A stretch of 53,766 nt of DNA from JBBSHS01 sp038232515. Its GTDB lineage: Bacteria; Actinomycetota; Acidimicrobiia; Acidimicrobiales; JAUJNH01. The position numbers were made by a program, and so were the translations under genes. This document shows, piece by piece, positions 41,230 to 50,059 of the stretch. Where the stretch lies: NCBI GenBank assembly GCA_038232515.1, contig JBBSHS010000007.1, positions 1 through 53,766 on the forward strand, in the 5' to 3' direction. Each line of letters opens with the position of its first letter. Position 1 is the first letter of the stretch. The notes under the pieces were generated by a model. It did not search any database, was not told where the DNA came from, and worked only from the letters and a program-made list of their open reading frames with translations.

Positions 41230-42066
41230 CTACGGGGCCAGGCGTGCGCATACTCCTCGTGGATCGCCGTCGTCGTCGTGCAGCTGGTCGACGTCACCGA
41301 AGCCGGAAGCGCCCAACATGGCCGTGACCTCGGCCATCTGGTCACCACCGACCTCGAGCAGCAGCCATCCGCCACGCTTCAGCCATCGGGGGCTCCTGTG
41401 CACCACTGTCGATACAAGTTCGAGCCCACCCTCACCACCGTCCAGTGCCCGTCTGGGCTCGAACCGCTGCACGTCCCGGGGCAGAAAGTGGAAGGCCTCG
41501 GTGGGGACGTAGGGAAGCACCCCGGTGATGACGTCGACCTGCGCAGCCAGGTCTGCAGGCAGGGGCTCGTCGAGGTTTCCCTCGTACACGACCAGCCCGT
41601 TCCGCCGGGCGCAGTGGGCGGCGAGGGGGTCGATCTCGGTGGTCACGACCCGGGCGTCGGGACGGCCTGACCGCATGGCCATGGCAACGGCCCCGGCTCC
41701 CGTGCAGAGGTCCACGGCCTGCCCCCTGGGCGGCAGCAGTCGCGTCGCCCTGCGGGCGAGCGGCTCGGACTGCCACCGCGGAACGTAGACGCCCGTCTCC
41801 ACGGCCACCTCCAGGCCACAGAAGCACACCGTGCCGGTGATCCAGGCGAGGGGTTCGCCCGTCAGTCGACGTGCCAGCATCCGTTGAAGTTCGGCGTGGC
41901 CATGTGCGGTTCGGATGAGCTCTTCGGCTTCCTCGCCGGCTGCGACGCACCCCGCCGTCTCCAGAGCCCGGGTGACCGACGCCAAGTCGGGAGTGCTGCC
42001 CGCACCGGCACGATGCCGGTTTTCACCGGCATCGGCGAGGTCCTCCGGCGTGGTCGGGTCAGGCAC
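41230..42066 (-). CDS. HemK/PrmC-like methyltransferase with altered NPPY motif
   Basis: A protein of 278 residues from GTG 42066. An N-terminal helical domain (LASVTRALETAGCVAAGEEA, ELQRMLARRLTGEPLAWITG) and a methyltransferase domain with AVDLCTGAGAVAMAMRSGRP (SAM loop) and VVTTEIDPLAAHCARRNG follow the PrmC layout. Where PrmC has NPPYVP this has TGVLPYVPTEAF: Asn and the first Pro are replaced. PrmC uses that motif to hold the Gln of release factors, so the substrate is probably different. The gene overlaps the ppx stop by eight bases and is translationally coupled to it. Confidence 0.85.
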   Translation of the reverse strand: MPDPTTPEDLADAGENRHRAGAGSTPDLASVTRALETAGCVAAGEEAEELIRTAHGHAELQRMLARRLTGEPLAWITGTVCFCGLEVAVETGVYVPRWQSEPLARRATRLLPPRGQAVDLCTGAGAVAMAMRSGRPDARVVTTEIDPLAAHCARRNGLVVYEGNLDEPLPADLAAQVDVITGVLPYVPTEAFHFLPRDVQRFEPRRALDGGEGGLELVSTVVHRSPRWLKRGGWLLLEVGGDQMAEVTAMLGASGFGDVDQLHDDDGDPRGVCARLAP

Positions 42067-43642
42067 CCCTAGCTTCGACTTCGTCCTCGGGCGGCACGTG
42101 GTGCGCTTCCAGCATCGTGACGTCGAGCCGGCGGTCGAGCGCCCGCTCGAGCAGCTCGGCCTTGCGACGCACGCCCCAACGGTCGAGCTCGGCTTCGGCA
42201 GAGGCGTGGGCCATGATGCGTATGACCTCGGGGCCGACATCGACGTCCACCGAAGCGACCACGCCGGAGTGGCTGCGGTCGAGGCCGTCGGCCACCCGCA
42301 GCAGTGCGGTGAGCACCGTGACCCGGCGCTGATCGGCGGACGACAGCCCGGCGTAGGGCTCGAAGCTGGACTTGGGATCGCCCCGGCGGTGGAAGCGTCC
42401 CATGGTGGCCAGCATGGCCACCTCGTCGGGCGAGAACCCACGCAGCTTTCCGTTGCGGATCAGATAGGCGGTGTGCTTGTGGTGGGCCTCGACGGCCACG
42501 TGCTCGCCGATGTCGTGCAGCAGGGCGCCGGACTCGAGCAGCTCCCGGTCCTGCTCGCCCAGACGGTGGAGGGGCCGTGTCTGGTCGAACAGGTCGACGG
42601 CCAGCCTGGCCACCTGGGTGCTGTGGTCCTCGTCCCACGAGCAGCGCCGAGCCAACGACAGGACCGACGCCCGGCGCGGCGCCCGCGGGTCGTCGGCCCA
42701 GTCGGCCGGGTCGTGGTGGCCGATGGCGTCGAGGACCATGCCCTCGCGCATCGCCCACTCGCCCACCGTCAGCTCGTCCAGACCGAACAGGTCCATGGCC
42801 ACCTGCAGGACCACCGAACCGGCGGCCACGATGTCCGCCCGCCGGCCCTCGAGCCCGTCGAGCTTGGCCCGGCCGGCGGATGACAGCTCAAGGAGCTGCT
42901 CGTGGACGGCGTTGAGATCCTTTCGGCGCACCCGCAACTGGTTGACCGAGGTGGCCAGGGCCACGGGGTCTCCGCCGTGGCGCAGCGCGGCCATCCGGGC
43001 CAGGTCGCACAGTGTCCCGCTGGTGCCGACCAGCATCTGCGAGCCGAGGTCGGCCACCTCTTGCGCCAGCGGCGTGAGCACGGCCTCGGCCCTACGGCGC
43101 AGGCGACGCACGTCGTCGGTCTTGAGCGGGTCGTTGCGCACCAGTTCGGCGGTGAGCCGGGCCACGCCCAGCTTGACGCTGTCGGACCACAGCAGTCCGC
43201 CGGCGTCACCCACCATGACCTCGAGGCTGCCGCCGCCCAGATCGAGGCAGAGGGCGGGAGCGGGGTCCAGCACCACGCTGGCCCGCACCGCGCCGAAGAT
43301 TAGGCGGGCCTCGTCGCGACCGGAGATGACCCGCACCCGGATGTCGGTCTCCTCTTCGATCCGGTCGACTATGTCAGCGGAGTTGTCCGCCTCCCGCATG
43401 GCGCTGGTGGCGTAGGCGACCACTTCGGCCTCGAAGTTGTCGGCCATCGTGCGGAAGCGACCCAGGCACCCGAGGAGGGTCGACGCGGCGGCGTCGGTGA
43501 TGCGTCCCTCCCGGCTCACCACGTCGCCCAGGCGCAGCATCTCCTTCTCCTGGACCAGCGTGTCGAAGCTGCCGTCGGGATGGGCCTGCACCTGCTCATC
43601 GTGCAGGCTGTTGCTGCCCAGATCGGCGGCGGCGATGCGCAC
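42059..43642 (-). CDS. ppx: Exopolyphosphatase / GppA-type phosphatase with HD domain
   Basis: A protein of 527 residues. The actin-like Ppx domain (1-310) has MRIAAADLGSNS, VVAYATSAMREADNS, RVISGRDEARLIFGA, CLDLGGGSLEVMVGD and LVGTSGTLCDLARMAA; the C-terminal HD domain has HSTQVARLAVDLFDQ and LLHDIGEHVAVEAHHKH. It releases phosphate from polyphosphate ends or hydrolyses pppGpp. At residues 13-19 the sequence is LHDEQVQ where homologues have a hydrophobic strand (HLLVV type). Flipping 9 bp between inverted repeats gives LHLLIVQ (see the repeat at 43584-43608). As written, the strand that forms the nucleotide-binding core carries Asp-Glu-Gln and may fold badly. It follows the sixA gene by 69 bases. 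Confidence 0.93.
   Translation of the reverse strand: MRIAAADLGSNSLHDEQVQAHPDGSFDTLVQEKEMLRLGDVVSREGRITDAAASTLLGCLGRFRTMADNFEAEVVAYATSAMREADNSADIVDRIEEETDIRVRVISGRDEARLIFGAVRASVVLDPAPALCLDLGGGSLEVMVGDAGGLLWSDSVKLGVARLTAELVRNDPLKTDDVRRLRRRAEAVLTPLAQEVADLGSQMLVGTSGTLCDLARMAALRHGGDPVALATSVNQLRVRRKDLNAVHEQLLELSSAGRAKLDGLEGRRADIVAAGSVVLQVAMDLFGLDELTVGEWAMREGMVLDAIGHHDPADWADDPRAPRRASVLSLARRCSWDEDHSTQVARLAVDLFDQTRPLHRLGEQDRELLESGALLHDIGEHVAVEAHHKHTAYLIRNGKLRGFSPDEVAMLATMGRFHRRGDPKSSFEPYAGLSSADQRRVTVLTALLRVADGLDRSHSGVVASVDVDVGPEVIRIMAHASAEAELDRWGVRRKAELLERALDRRLDVTMLEAHHVPPEDEVEARGA
43584..43608. repeat. 8-bp inverted repeats around a 9-bp core in ppx
   Basis: GCCTGCAC (43584-43591) and GTGCAGGC (43601-43608) are perfect inverted repeats flanking CTGCTCATC (43592-43600). 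The gene lies on the other strand and reads GATGAGCAG here, giving Asp-Glu-Gln. Inverting the 9-bp core keeps the frame and gives Leu-Leu-Ile, which fits the family. Confidence 0.9.
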
Positions 43643-43711
43643 CTGGCGAACGATAGGCCGCCGCCACCATTCCCCGGAACGAGGCCCGGGTGCGGCGCAC
43701 GGTCGGCTCGC

Positions 43712-44182
43712 TCACATCCTGAGCGGCTGGAAGTAGGTGGCGGACCGGAAGCGTCCCCGCTCGGCCGAAGGCTCCAGCACCCAGGCCGAGCCCTTCTGGC
43801 ACCTGGGCTCCGGCCCCAGGTCCAGACCGTCGTGCGACGCGAACACGCCGAGCACGTCGGGGATGACGTCACCATGGCTGACGAGGACGACGTCGTGACC
43901 GGCCATGGACCGGACGAAGGCCGTGGCCCGCCTCGACGCCCCCTCGGCCAGGTCGTCGGTCTGGGCCACGGTGATCCCCCGGGCGGTGGCCAGCGGCAGG
44001 ACCGTCTGCAGGCAGCGAAGCGACGGGCTCGACCAGATCCGTTCCACCGGGTATGGGCCGAACAGCTCGACGAGTCCTTGGCCCTGCTGTCGTCCCTTGT
44101 GGGTCAACGGGCGCAGCTGGTCGGTTTTTCGCCAGCCGTTGCGGGATACGGCGTCGGCATGGCGGACGAGCAGCACGGGCAT
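43712..44182 (-). CDS. SixA-type histidine phosphatase
   Basis: A protein of 156 residues. LLVRHADAVSRNGW (Arg7, His8 nucleophile), LRPLTHKGRQQGQGL, RIWSSPSLRCLQTVLPLA (second Arg) and VVLVSHGDVIPDVLG (second His) are the RHG/branch-2 motifs at SixA length. In mycobacterial MutT1 a domain of this type is fused behind a Nudix domain; here it is a separate gene 61 bases after the Nudix gene on the same strand. It may dephosphorylate the product of that Nudix enzyme or a phospho-His protein. Confidence 0.9.
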   Translation of the reverse strand: MPVLLVRHADAVSRNGWRKTDQLRPLTHKGRQQGQGLVELFGPYPVERIWSSPSLRCLQTVLPLATARGITVAQTDDLAEGASRRATAFVRSMAGHDVVLVSHGDVIPDVLGVFASHDGLDLGPEPRCQKGSAWVLEPSAERGRFRSATYFQPLRM

Positions 44183-44243
44183 TTCACCGGATTCTGCCAG
44201 CGCGGTACGAGCCCCCGGGCGGACCCCCGGCCTCTGACCGCGA

Positions 44244-44678
44244 CTACCGCCGGCTGAGCGACGCCACCACCTCGTGGTCGCGGTCGTAGCTGAGCAGGCG
44301 CAGGGCCTCGGGGACGGGGACCCAGCGCAGCTCGTCCACCTCGGGCGGGTTCGGATGGGCGTCGCCGCCCAGCGCGGTCATGGCCCAGTAGCGCACCAGC
44401 TTGTCCCGCCCCTTGCCGTCGACGTATGCGGTCGAGGCCAGTTCCCGGCCGGCCTGGCACTCGAGCCCCGTCTCCTCCTGCACCTCCCGCAGAGCGCAGG
44501 TGAGGTCGTCCTCGCCCGGGTCGGCCTTGCCCTTGGGAAGCGTCCAGTCGTCGTACTTCGGCCGGTGCACGAGCAGCACCCGGCCGTCGCCGTCGACGAC
44601 GGCTCCTCCACCGGCGCGCACGAGGGGCTGGTGGTGATCACCTTTCATCCGGCGTACGGCGGCCCGCCACCACTGCAT
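44244..44678 (-). CDS. Nudix hydrolase (MutT1 N-domain-like)
   Basis: A protein of 144 residues. The Nudix box GKADPGEDDLTCALREVQEE-TG is complete (G-x5-E-x7-REVxEExG). Flanking segments RAGGGAVVDGDGRVLLVHRP, YDDWTLPKGKADPGE and KLVRYWAMTALGGDAHPNPP resemble the N-terminal domain of MutT1 and the diadenosine-polyphosphate hydrolases. ATG 44678 has GAGG nine bases upstream; ATG 44648 is an alternative. It hydrolyses nucleoside-diphosphate-linked compounds such as 8-oxo-dGTP or Ap4A. It begins 10 bases after the CHAD gene. Confidence 0.92.
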   Translation of the reverse strand: MQWWRAAVRRMKGDHHQPLVRAGGGAVVDGDGRVLLVHRPKYDDWTLPKGKADPGEDDLTCALREVQEETGLECQAGRELASTAYVDGKGRDKLVRYWAMTALGGDAHPNPPEVDELRWVPVPEALRLLSYDRDHEVVASLSRR

Positions 44679-44688
44679 CGGCGATGCC

Positions 44689-46203
44689 TCAGGCCAGCCA
44701 GGAGCGCAGCTTCTTGACCTTGGCCGCCTTCCAGGCCGAGCGCCAGTCCCGTCGGGCCTCGTCTATCTGCCGGTGCTGTACGGCGCACAGCTGGCCGGCC
44801 ACGAAGGCCTCCTCGGGCGATACGTCACGGGCGCTCGACGACCGCAGCCACTGCTCGGCCACCACCGCGTCGTGGAGGACCCCCAGCACCTCCTGCACCT
44901 CGGCCACGGCGCGGGCCAACCGCCGGGCGTCCCTGCCCACCACGGCGATGGCCCCCTCCGCCGCGTAGCGCGCCCGCTTGGCCCGTTTGCGCACGTCGTG
45001 CAGGGCCTCGTCCGGTGGATCGCCACCCAGCGCGGCGACGGCCTTGGCCAGGTGACGCCAGGGGCGCAGGACAAGTCCTGGCAGCACGTCAGCCGCCGGG
45101 CGCTCCGGGCCGGCGTCCGGTCCGAACGGTACGGCGGCGGCGGCCTGCACCAGGTGGTCCAGGAGGGAAACGTAACGGGGAGTGTCCATGGTCGTCAGCA
45201 GCTGTTCACGGGCCAGTTCCCTCTCGGCGGAGAGCCTGCGCAGCACGGCGGCGGCGGCGGCGGCGTCGGCTGCCGGCAGGGCGCCGGCCTGACGGCGCAA
45301 CCGGTCGTACAGCACGTCGGCGTCGCGCACTCTGCCGAGCCCCTCGGCGGCCCAGGCCAGCTCTTCACCGATAGCGACCAGCCACGCCGGTTCCAGCAGC
45401 GACGAGAAGGTCCGCAGGTCCGAGCGCAGCCGCCGGATGGCCACCCGGGCCTGATGGACGTCCTCGTCGTCGTCGCCCAGCCGCACCCCTGGGTCATGGT
45501 GCAGCCACCGACCGGCCCCGTTGGCGATGGCCGCTCGCACGACGTCGCCGATGGTGGACATGGCATCGATCTGCGGGGCGACGAAGTCCTCGGGGGCCAG
45601 GGCACGCGCTCCCAACGCCCGCACGATCTTCGGGGTGGGGTCGGGCTGGCCGGCTCCGGCCGCCCTCAGGCGCTGCACGACGGTGTCGAGTAGACCGGGA
45701 TCGGGCCCGGTGCCGGGGGCCATCTCCACCTCCAGCTCGCGGAAGCGGGCGGCCACCCGACGACCCTCGAAGACCGACACCTCATCCTCGTCGATCTCCA
45801 GGACAGGGCGGCCGTCGCCGTCGACGACGTGCGAGCGCCGTCGGCGGGTGACGAGCTTGCCCACGGGCACGAGGCACGCAGCACGGGCGAGGGCGCGCAC
45901 CAAGGAGACGGCTGATGCCGGTGGGTGGCCCGGACCACCGTCGAAGGTGACCTCGCGGCGTGACAGGACGGGGCCGGCACCCTCGTCGGCCAGTTTCACG
46001 GTCCACCCGTTCTCCGCTCCGTCGGACGAGGAGCGATGGCGCAGGGTGTGGCCGGAACGGGTGAGCCGTAAGTCGGATGTGTCCCAGTAGACAGCAGTGA
46101 GGATGCGCTCGGTCAGCGGCTCATGGCTGAGCCCCGACGCCTCGTCCCCCAGGTCAGGCAGAGCGAAGCCGGGATGGGTGGAGAGCTTGACCTCTCTCTC
46201 CAT
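44689..46203 (-). CDS. CYTH-CHAD domain protein
   Basis: A protein of 504 residues. The N-terminal CYTH domain begins MEREVKLS (ExExK), with VYWDTSDLRLTRSGHTLRHR, GWTVKLADEG, SRREVTFDG, PVLEIDEDEVSVFEG and ARFRELEVEM, the triphosphate-tunnel pattern. The C-terminal CHAD domain (about 205-500) has VHQARVAIRRLRSDLRTFSS, LGRVRDADVLYDRL, ALHDVRKRAKRARYAAEGA and EVLGVLHDAVVAEQWL, rich in the conserved His, Arg and Lys that bind polyphosphate. CHAD proteins coat polyphosphate granules, and CYTH adds possible triphosphatase activity. It lies directly downstream of ppk. Confidence 0.94.
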   Translation of the reverse strand: MEREVKLSTHPGFALPDLGDEASGLSHEPLTERILTAVYWDTSDLRLTRSGHTLRHRSSSDGAENGWTVKLADEGAGPVLSRREVTFDGGPGHPPASAVSLVRALARAACLVPVGKLVTRRRRSHVVDGDGRPVLEIDEDEVSVFEGRRVAARFRELEVEMAPGTGPDPGLLDTVVQRLRAAGAGQPDPTPKIVRALGARALAPEDFVAPQIDAMSTIGDVVRAAIANGAGRWLHHDPGVRLGDDDEDVHQARVAIRRLRSDLRTFSSLLEPAWLVAIGEELAWAAEGLGRVRDADVLYDRLRRQAGALPAADAAAAAAVLRRLSAERELAREQLLTTMDTPRYVSLLDHLVQAAAAVPFGPDAGPERPAADVLPGLVLRPWRHLAKAVAALGGDPPDEALHDVRKRAKRARYAAEGAIAVVGRDARRLARAVAEVQEVLGVLHDAVVAEQWLRSSSARDVSPEEAFVAGQLCAVQHRQIDEARRDWRSAWKAAKVKKLRSWLA

Positions 46204-46332
46204 GGCGTGGCGATCGGGCCCCATCGACCAAGTATCGCGAAGTTCTGCCCTCTTGCATCCTCGATGGTCAGAGCCGGGTTACGGGGTCGACTGGCGCGGT
46301 GGACGTGGGCCGCCACAGCGGTGCCGTGGGAA

Positions 46333-48618
46333 TCAGGAGCGGCCGATGGGCAGCAGGTGCTCGGGCTCATGTCGGCGGCGGGTACGGCTGCAGGCCAGCT
46401 CCTGCAGGCGGTGATGGCTGTTGGCGGGTTCGCCCGGGCCTCGCCCGACGCGGGCCCAGGTGGCGTCCGGTTGCAGTTCCCAGGCCAGCGTGTCGTCGGC
46501 CAGTTCGATATCGAGCACCTCGAGCAGGCGCTCTTGGAGGTCCGGGTGGTCGACGGGCACGAGAACCTCGATACGGCGGTCGAGGTTCCTCGGCATCATG
46601 TCCGCCGAGCCGATGAGCAGCTCGACCGGTCGATGCTCGCCGTCGCCGAAGCGGTAGATGCGCGAGTGCTCCAGGTACCGGCCCAGGATCGACCGCACCC
46701 GTATGTGGTCGGACAGCTCCGGTACGCCCGGCCGCAGGCAGCAGATCCCACGGATGACGAGGTCGATGTCCACTCCGGCCTGGGAGGCTGCGTACAGGGC
46801 GTCGATGATGGCGGGGTCGACCAGACTGTTCATCTTCATGACGATCCGGCCATGGCCGCCATCGGTGGCCACGGCCGCTTCGGCCTCGATGAGTTCGACC
46901 ATCCGCGCCCGCAGCGATGTCGGTGCCAGCAGGATCTTGCGATAGCTGACCTGGCGGGAGTACCCGGTGAGCAGATTGAACAGGTCGGTGAGGTCGGCGC
47001 CCAAGGCAGGATCGGAGGTGAGAAGGCCGACGTCCTCGTACATGCGGGCCGTCTTGGGGTTGTAGTTGCCGGTGCCGATGTGGCAGTAGCGGCGGATACC
47101 GTCGGGCTCCTGGCGCACGACCAGCGCCGTCTTGGAATGGGTCTTCAACCCCACCAGCCCATAGACGACGTGGACCCCGGCCTCTTCCAGAGCGCGGGCC
47201 CACGCCACGTTGGCCTGCTCGTCGAAACGGGCCTTGAGCTCTACGAGGGCAGCCACCTGCTTGCCCCGCTCGGCGGCCCGGATGAGCGACTTGACGATGG
47301 GCGAGTCGGCACTCGTGCGGTAGAGGGTCTGTTTGATGGCCAGCACCTGTGGGTCGCTGGCGGCCTGCTTGATGAACATCTCGACCGACGTCGTGAAGCT
47401 GTCGTACGGGTGGTGCACCAGGATGTCGCCGGCCCGGATGGCCCCGAACACGTCGACCGGCTCGTCGTCCGGGCCCGTCAACCGCGTCTGGGTGACGGGC
47501 GAGAACGGCGGGTCCTTGAGCTCGGGACGGTCGATTTCGTACAGGGCCCACAGGCCGGCGAGCTCGAGGGGGGCGTCGATCTCGTAGACGTCGTCCGGCC
47601 CCAGCTCCAGCTCGCGAATCAGCAAGGTGCGCACCTCGTCGGTCATCGCCGGGTCGACCTCGAGGCGCACGGCGTTGCCGAAGCGGCGTCGGCGCAGCTC
47701 GACCTCGACCGCGGCCAGGAGGTCGTCGGCCTCCTCCTCTTCGAGGGTGAGGTCGGCGTTGCGGGTGACCCGGAACGGATGGTGGCGCTCGATGTCCATG
47801 CCCGGGAAGAGCTGCCCGAGGTGGGCGGCGATGACGTCCTCCAACGGCACGAATCGCTGCACACGGCGGCGGGCGTCGGCATTCCCGTCGTCGGTGAGGG
47901 CGATGAAGCGGGGCAGCAGAGGAGGCACCTTCACACGGGCGAAGCGGCGTTGACCGGTGCCCGGGTCGACGACGATGACGGCGAGGTTGAGTGACAGGTT
48001 CGAGATGTAGGGGAACGGATGGCCGGGGTCGACGGCCAGGGGCGTGAGCACCGGGAAGATGCGGTCTTCGAACACGCCGTCCAATTGCGCCCGGTCACCG
48101 TCGCGCAGGCTGCCATGGTCGACGATCGAGATGCCCTCTCGGGCCAGTGCGGGGCCGAGAACGTCGACGAAGAGCCGGGACTGCCGGTCGACCAAGTCGA
48201 CGACGCGAGCCCGGATCGCCCCCAGCTGTTCCGAGGGGGTCAGGCCGTCGGGGCTGGTGACACCGAGGCCGGCCGCCGCCTGGTCCTTCAGACCGGCCAC
48301 CCGGACCTGGAAGAACTCGTCGTGCAGGTCGCTGAAGATGGCCGTGAACTTGGCCCGCTCGAGCAGGGGCGAGCTCGGGTCCTCGGCCTGGGCCAGCACG
48401 CGCAGGCTGAGCTCGAGCCACGACAGCTCCCGGTTGAGGTAGCGCAGGTCGTCGGGCGACTTGGCCGCCACCTCTTCGGCGGTGGGCCGGGTGGCAGCCT
48501 CGGCGGCGATGGGCGACAACCCCTCTCCGACCGTCTCCGGGGCGGCCGCCCGCTTGCGCTCGTGGTCGCGCTTGCGGGCGTCGACGTCTTCCGCCGGATC
48601 GTCCAGTTTCCGGGCCAT
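46333..48618 (-). CDS. ppk: Polyphosphate kinase 1
   Basis: A protein of 761 residues. An N-terminal variable helix, then RYLNRELSWLELSLRVLAQA, FTAIFSDLHDEFFQVRVAGL, PHPYDSFTTSVEMFIKQA-type core (HHPYDSFTTSVE), IKQTLYRTSADSPIVKSLIR, HSKTALVVRQE, YCHIGTGNYNPKTARMYEDV with the phospho-accepting His, IGSADMMPRNLDRRIEVLVP. All PPK1 domains are present. It makes polyphosphate from ATP reversibly. ATG 48618 (MARKLDDPAEDVDARKRDHE) is chosen because upstream codons overlap the ROK kinase gene in another frame. CHAD, Nudix, SixA and Ppx genes follow on the same strand. Confidence 0.97.
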   Translation of the reverse strand: MARKLDDPAEDVDARKRDHERKRAAAPETVGEGLSPIAAEAATRPTAEEVAAKSPDDLRYLNRELSWLELSLRVLAQAEDPSSPLLERAKFTAIFSDLHDEFFQVRVAGLKDQAAAGLGVTSPDGLTPSEQLGAIRARVVDLVDRQSRLFVDVLGPALAREGISIVDHGSLRDGDRAQLDGVFEDRIFPVLTPLAVDPGHPFPYISNLSLNLAVIVVDPGTGQRRFARVKVPPLLPRFIALTDDGNADARRRVQRFVPLEDVIAAHLGQLFPGMDIERHHPFRVTRNADLTLEEEEADDLLAAVEVELRRRRFGNAVRLEVDPAMTDEVRTLLIRELELGPDDVYEIDAPLELAGLWALYEIDRPELKDPPFSPVTQTRLTGPDDEPVDVFGAIRAGDILVHHPYDSFTTSVEMFIKQAASDPQVLAIKQTLYRTSADSPIVKSLIRAAERGKQVAALVELKARFDEQANVAWARALEEAGVHVVYGLVGLKTHSKTALVVRQEPDGIRRYCHIGTGNYNPKTARMYEDVGLLTSDPALGADLTDLFNLLTGYSRQVSYRKILLAPTSLRARMVELIEAEAAVATDGGHGRIVMKMNSLVDPAIIDALYAASQAGVDIDLVIRGICCLRPGVPELSDHIRVRSILGRYLEHSRIYRFGDGEHRPVELLIGSADMMPRNLDRRIEVLVPVDHPDLQERLLEVLDIELADDTLAWELQPDATWARVGRGPGEPANSHHRLQELACSRTRRRHEPEHLLPIGRS

Positions 48619-48740
48619 CGTCCCAGCGTAGGCGCCGTGCCTTTCCCCCGGTCCCATTGCCCGGCGAGCGCCGCAGGGATCGGCCGAGAAGAGCGAGCGG
48701 GCGAAGCGGGTGAGGCGGAAGCGGGCGATGGTAGCGAGCC

Positions 48741-49703
48741 TCAGCGGGCGAGCAGCGCCGCGCCCATGGCTCCGGCACGGTCCTGGAGGGCGCTGGCGAC
48801 CACCCGCAAGGGGTAGCCGGCGTTGGTGATGAGCTTCTTGGCCTCGTCTTCGATACGGGCGACGAACGGCTCTCCGAGCTTGTCGGCCAGGCCGCCACCG
48901 ATGACGACCAGCGGCACGTCGAGGAGGGTGACCTCCGAGGCGATGGCCACACCCAGGGCGCCGATGGCCTTGTCCACCAGCTTGACGGCCACCTTGTCGC
49001 CGTCCTCCAGCGCCTTGGCCCACACGCTGGAGGTCATGCGGGCGTCACCAGCCAGCTGCACCAGCCTCGTCTTGTGCCCGTTCCCATGCCGCTTGCGGGC
49101 CCGGCGCTCCATCGACCCTCGACCGGCATAGGCCTCGAGGTGACCACGGCCGCCGCATCCACACCGGCGGCCGCCCGGCTTGACGATCGTGTGGCCGATC
49201 TCGCCAGCCACGCCGGTGGACCCCGCCCTCAGCCGTCCGTCGAGCACGATGCCACCACCCACTCCGGTGCCGACCCAGATCCCGAGCACGTCGGCTTGTC
49301 CCTCGGCCGCTCCGAGACTGTGCTCGCCCCGCACCGCGGCGCGCACGTCGTTGTCGAGGCACACCGGCGTGCCGCCCACGGCGCTGGTCACCAGGGAGGC
49401 AAGGGCCACCAGCTGGTCGAAGCCCGGGAGGTTGGGGGCCCGATGGATGGTGCCGGCGGTGCCGTCCACCAGACCGGGGGCCCCTATGCCGATGCCGACG
49501 ACCCCCTCTGTCCCCCCGAGGTCCTGGACGACCTCTGCGATCGTCCTGACCACATCGTCCACGCCGGTGGGCGGTGTCGGGCGCTTGGCCTGGGCCAGCA
49601 CCTGGCGGTCCTGCAGGACCACTCCGTAGACCTTGGTGCCACCGAGGTCGATGCCGATGGACCTGGCCTTGGGTTTACGGGTGGATCGGCCCGGCCCGGC
49701 CAT
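48741..49703 (-). CDS. ROK-family glucokinase
   Basis: A protein of 320 residues. IGIDLGGTKVYGVVLQ (ATP site), GIGIGAPGLVDGTAGTIHRA, CLDNDVRAAVRGEHSLGAA (catalytic Asp in the DND), GIWVGTGVGGGIVLDGRLRAG, GEIGHTIVKPGG, and the zinc motif RRCGCGGRGHLE, where the last Cys of CxCGxxGC is His. It phosphorylates glucose or a related hexose with ATP, possibly with polyphosphate, since actinobacterial glucokinases of this family can use it and ppk is adjacent; this last point is inference. Confidence 0.93.
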   Translation of the reverse strand: MAGPGRSTRKPKARSIGIDLGGTKVYGVVLQDRQVLAQAKRPTPPTGVDDVVRTIAEVVQDLGGTEGVVGIGIGAPGLVDGTAGTIHRAPNLPGFDQLVALASLVTSAVGGTPVCLDNDVRAAVRGEHSLGAAEGQADVLGIWVGTGVGGGIVLDGRLRAGSTGVAGEIGHTIVKPGGRRCGCGGRGHLEAYAGRGSMERRARKRHGNGHKTRLVQLAGDARMTSSVWAKALEDGDKVAVKLVDKAIGALGVAIASEVTLLDVPLVVIGGGLADKLGEPFVARIEDEAKKLITNAGYPLRVVASALQDRAGAMGAALLAR

Positions 49704-49710
49704 CTGCTCG

Positions 49711-49980
49711 CTACTCGCCCTCGGGCATCCCGAGGTCCCAGTCCAGCATGAGGTTCTCCCGTTCGGCGTCGCGTACGACCCGCTCACGGTTGCGCCTGAA
49801 CTGCGGGTCGTGGGGGGGCAGCAGAAGCAGCCGGGCCAACGCCCGCTGACGGAACTCCTCGATCAGGTTGCGGTCACCGAAGTCGGACTGCATATCCCAG
49901 TGAGGCGCCACCGGCCCGAGGTAGATGACGCGGACGTGGCCTCTGGGGGGCTGGGAAGCTGGCGCACCGGCCATGGACAT
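49711..49980 (-). CDS. Small conserved-looking hypothetical protein
   Basis: A protein of 89 residues: VRVIYLGPVAPHWDMQSDFG, RNLIEEFRQRALARLLLLPP, HDPQFRRNRERVVRDAEREN, LDWDLGMPEGE. A short beta strand precedes two amphipathic helices rich in Arg and Glu. There is no membrane segment and no motif I can name. It ends seven bases before the ROK gene start on the same strand, so it is probably cotranscribed. ATG 49974 is an alternative start. Confidence 0.65.
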   Translation of the reverse strand: MSMAGAPASQPPRGHVRVIYLGPVAPHWDMQSDFGDRNLIEEFRQRALARLLLLPPHDPQFRRNRERVVRDAERENLMLDWDLGMPEGE

Positions 49981-50059
49981 GGCGGCCCAGGCTAGCGGCT
50001 GGACGACCCGCCCCGAGACCGGGCCGGGCCGAGGTCCAGGAGCATCGCCGTGGCCCCGA

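Noticed and set aside
46123..47994. A 623-codon open frame opposite ppk
   Set aside because: The ppk protein on the other strand is unmistakable, and the antisense product has no recognisable motif.
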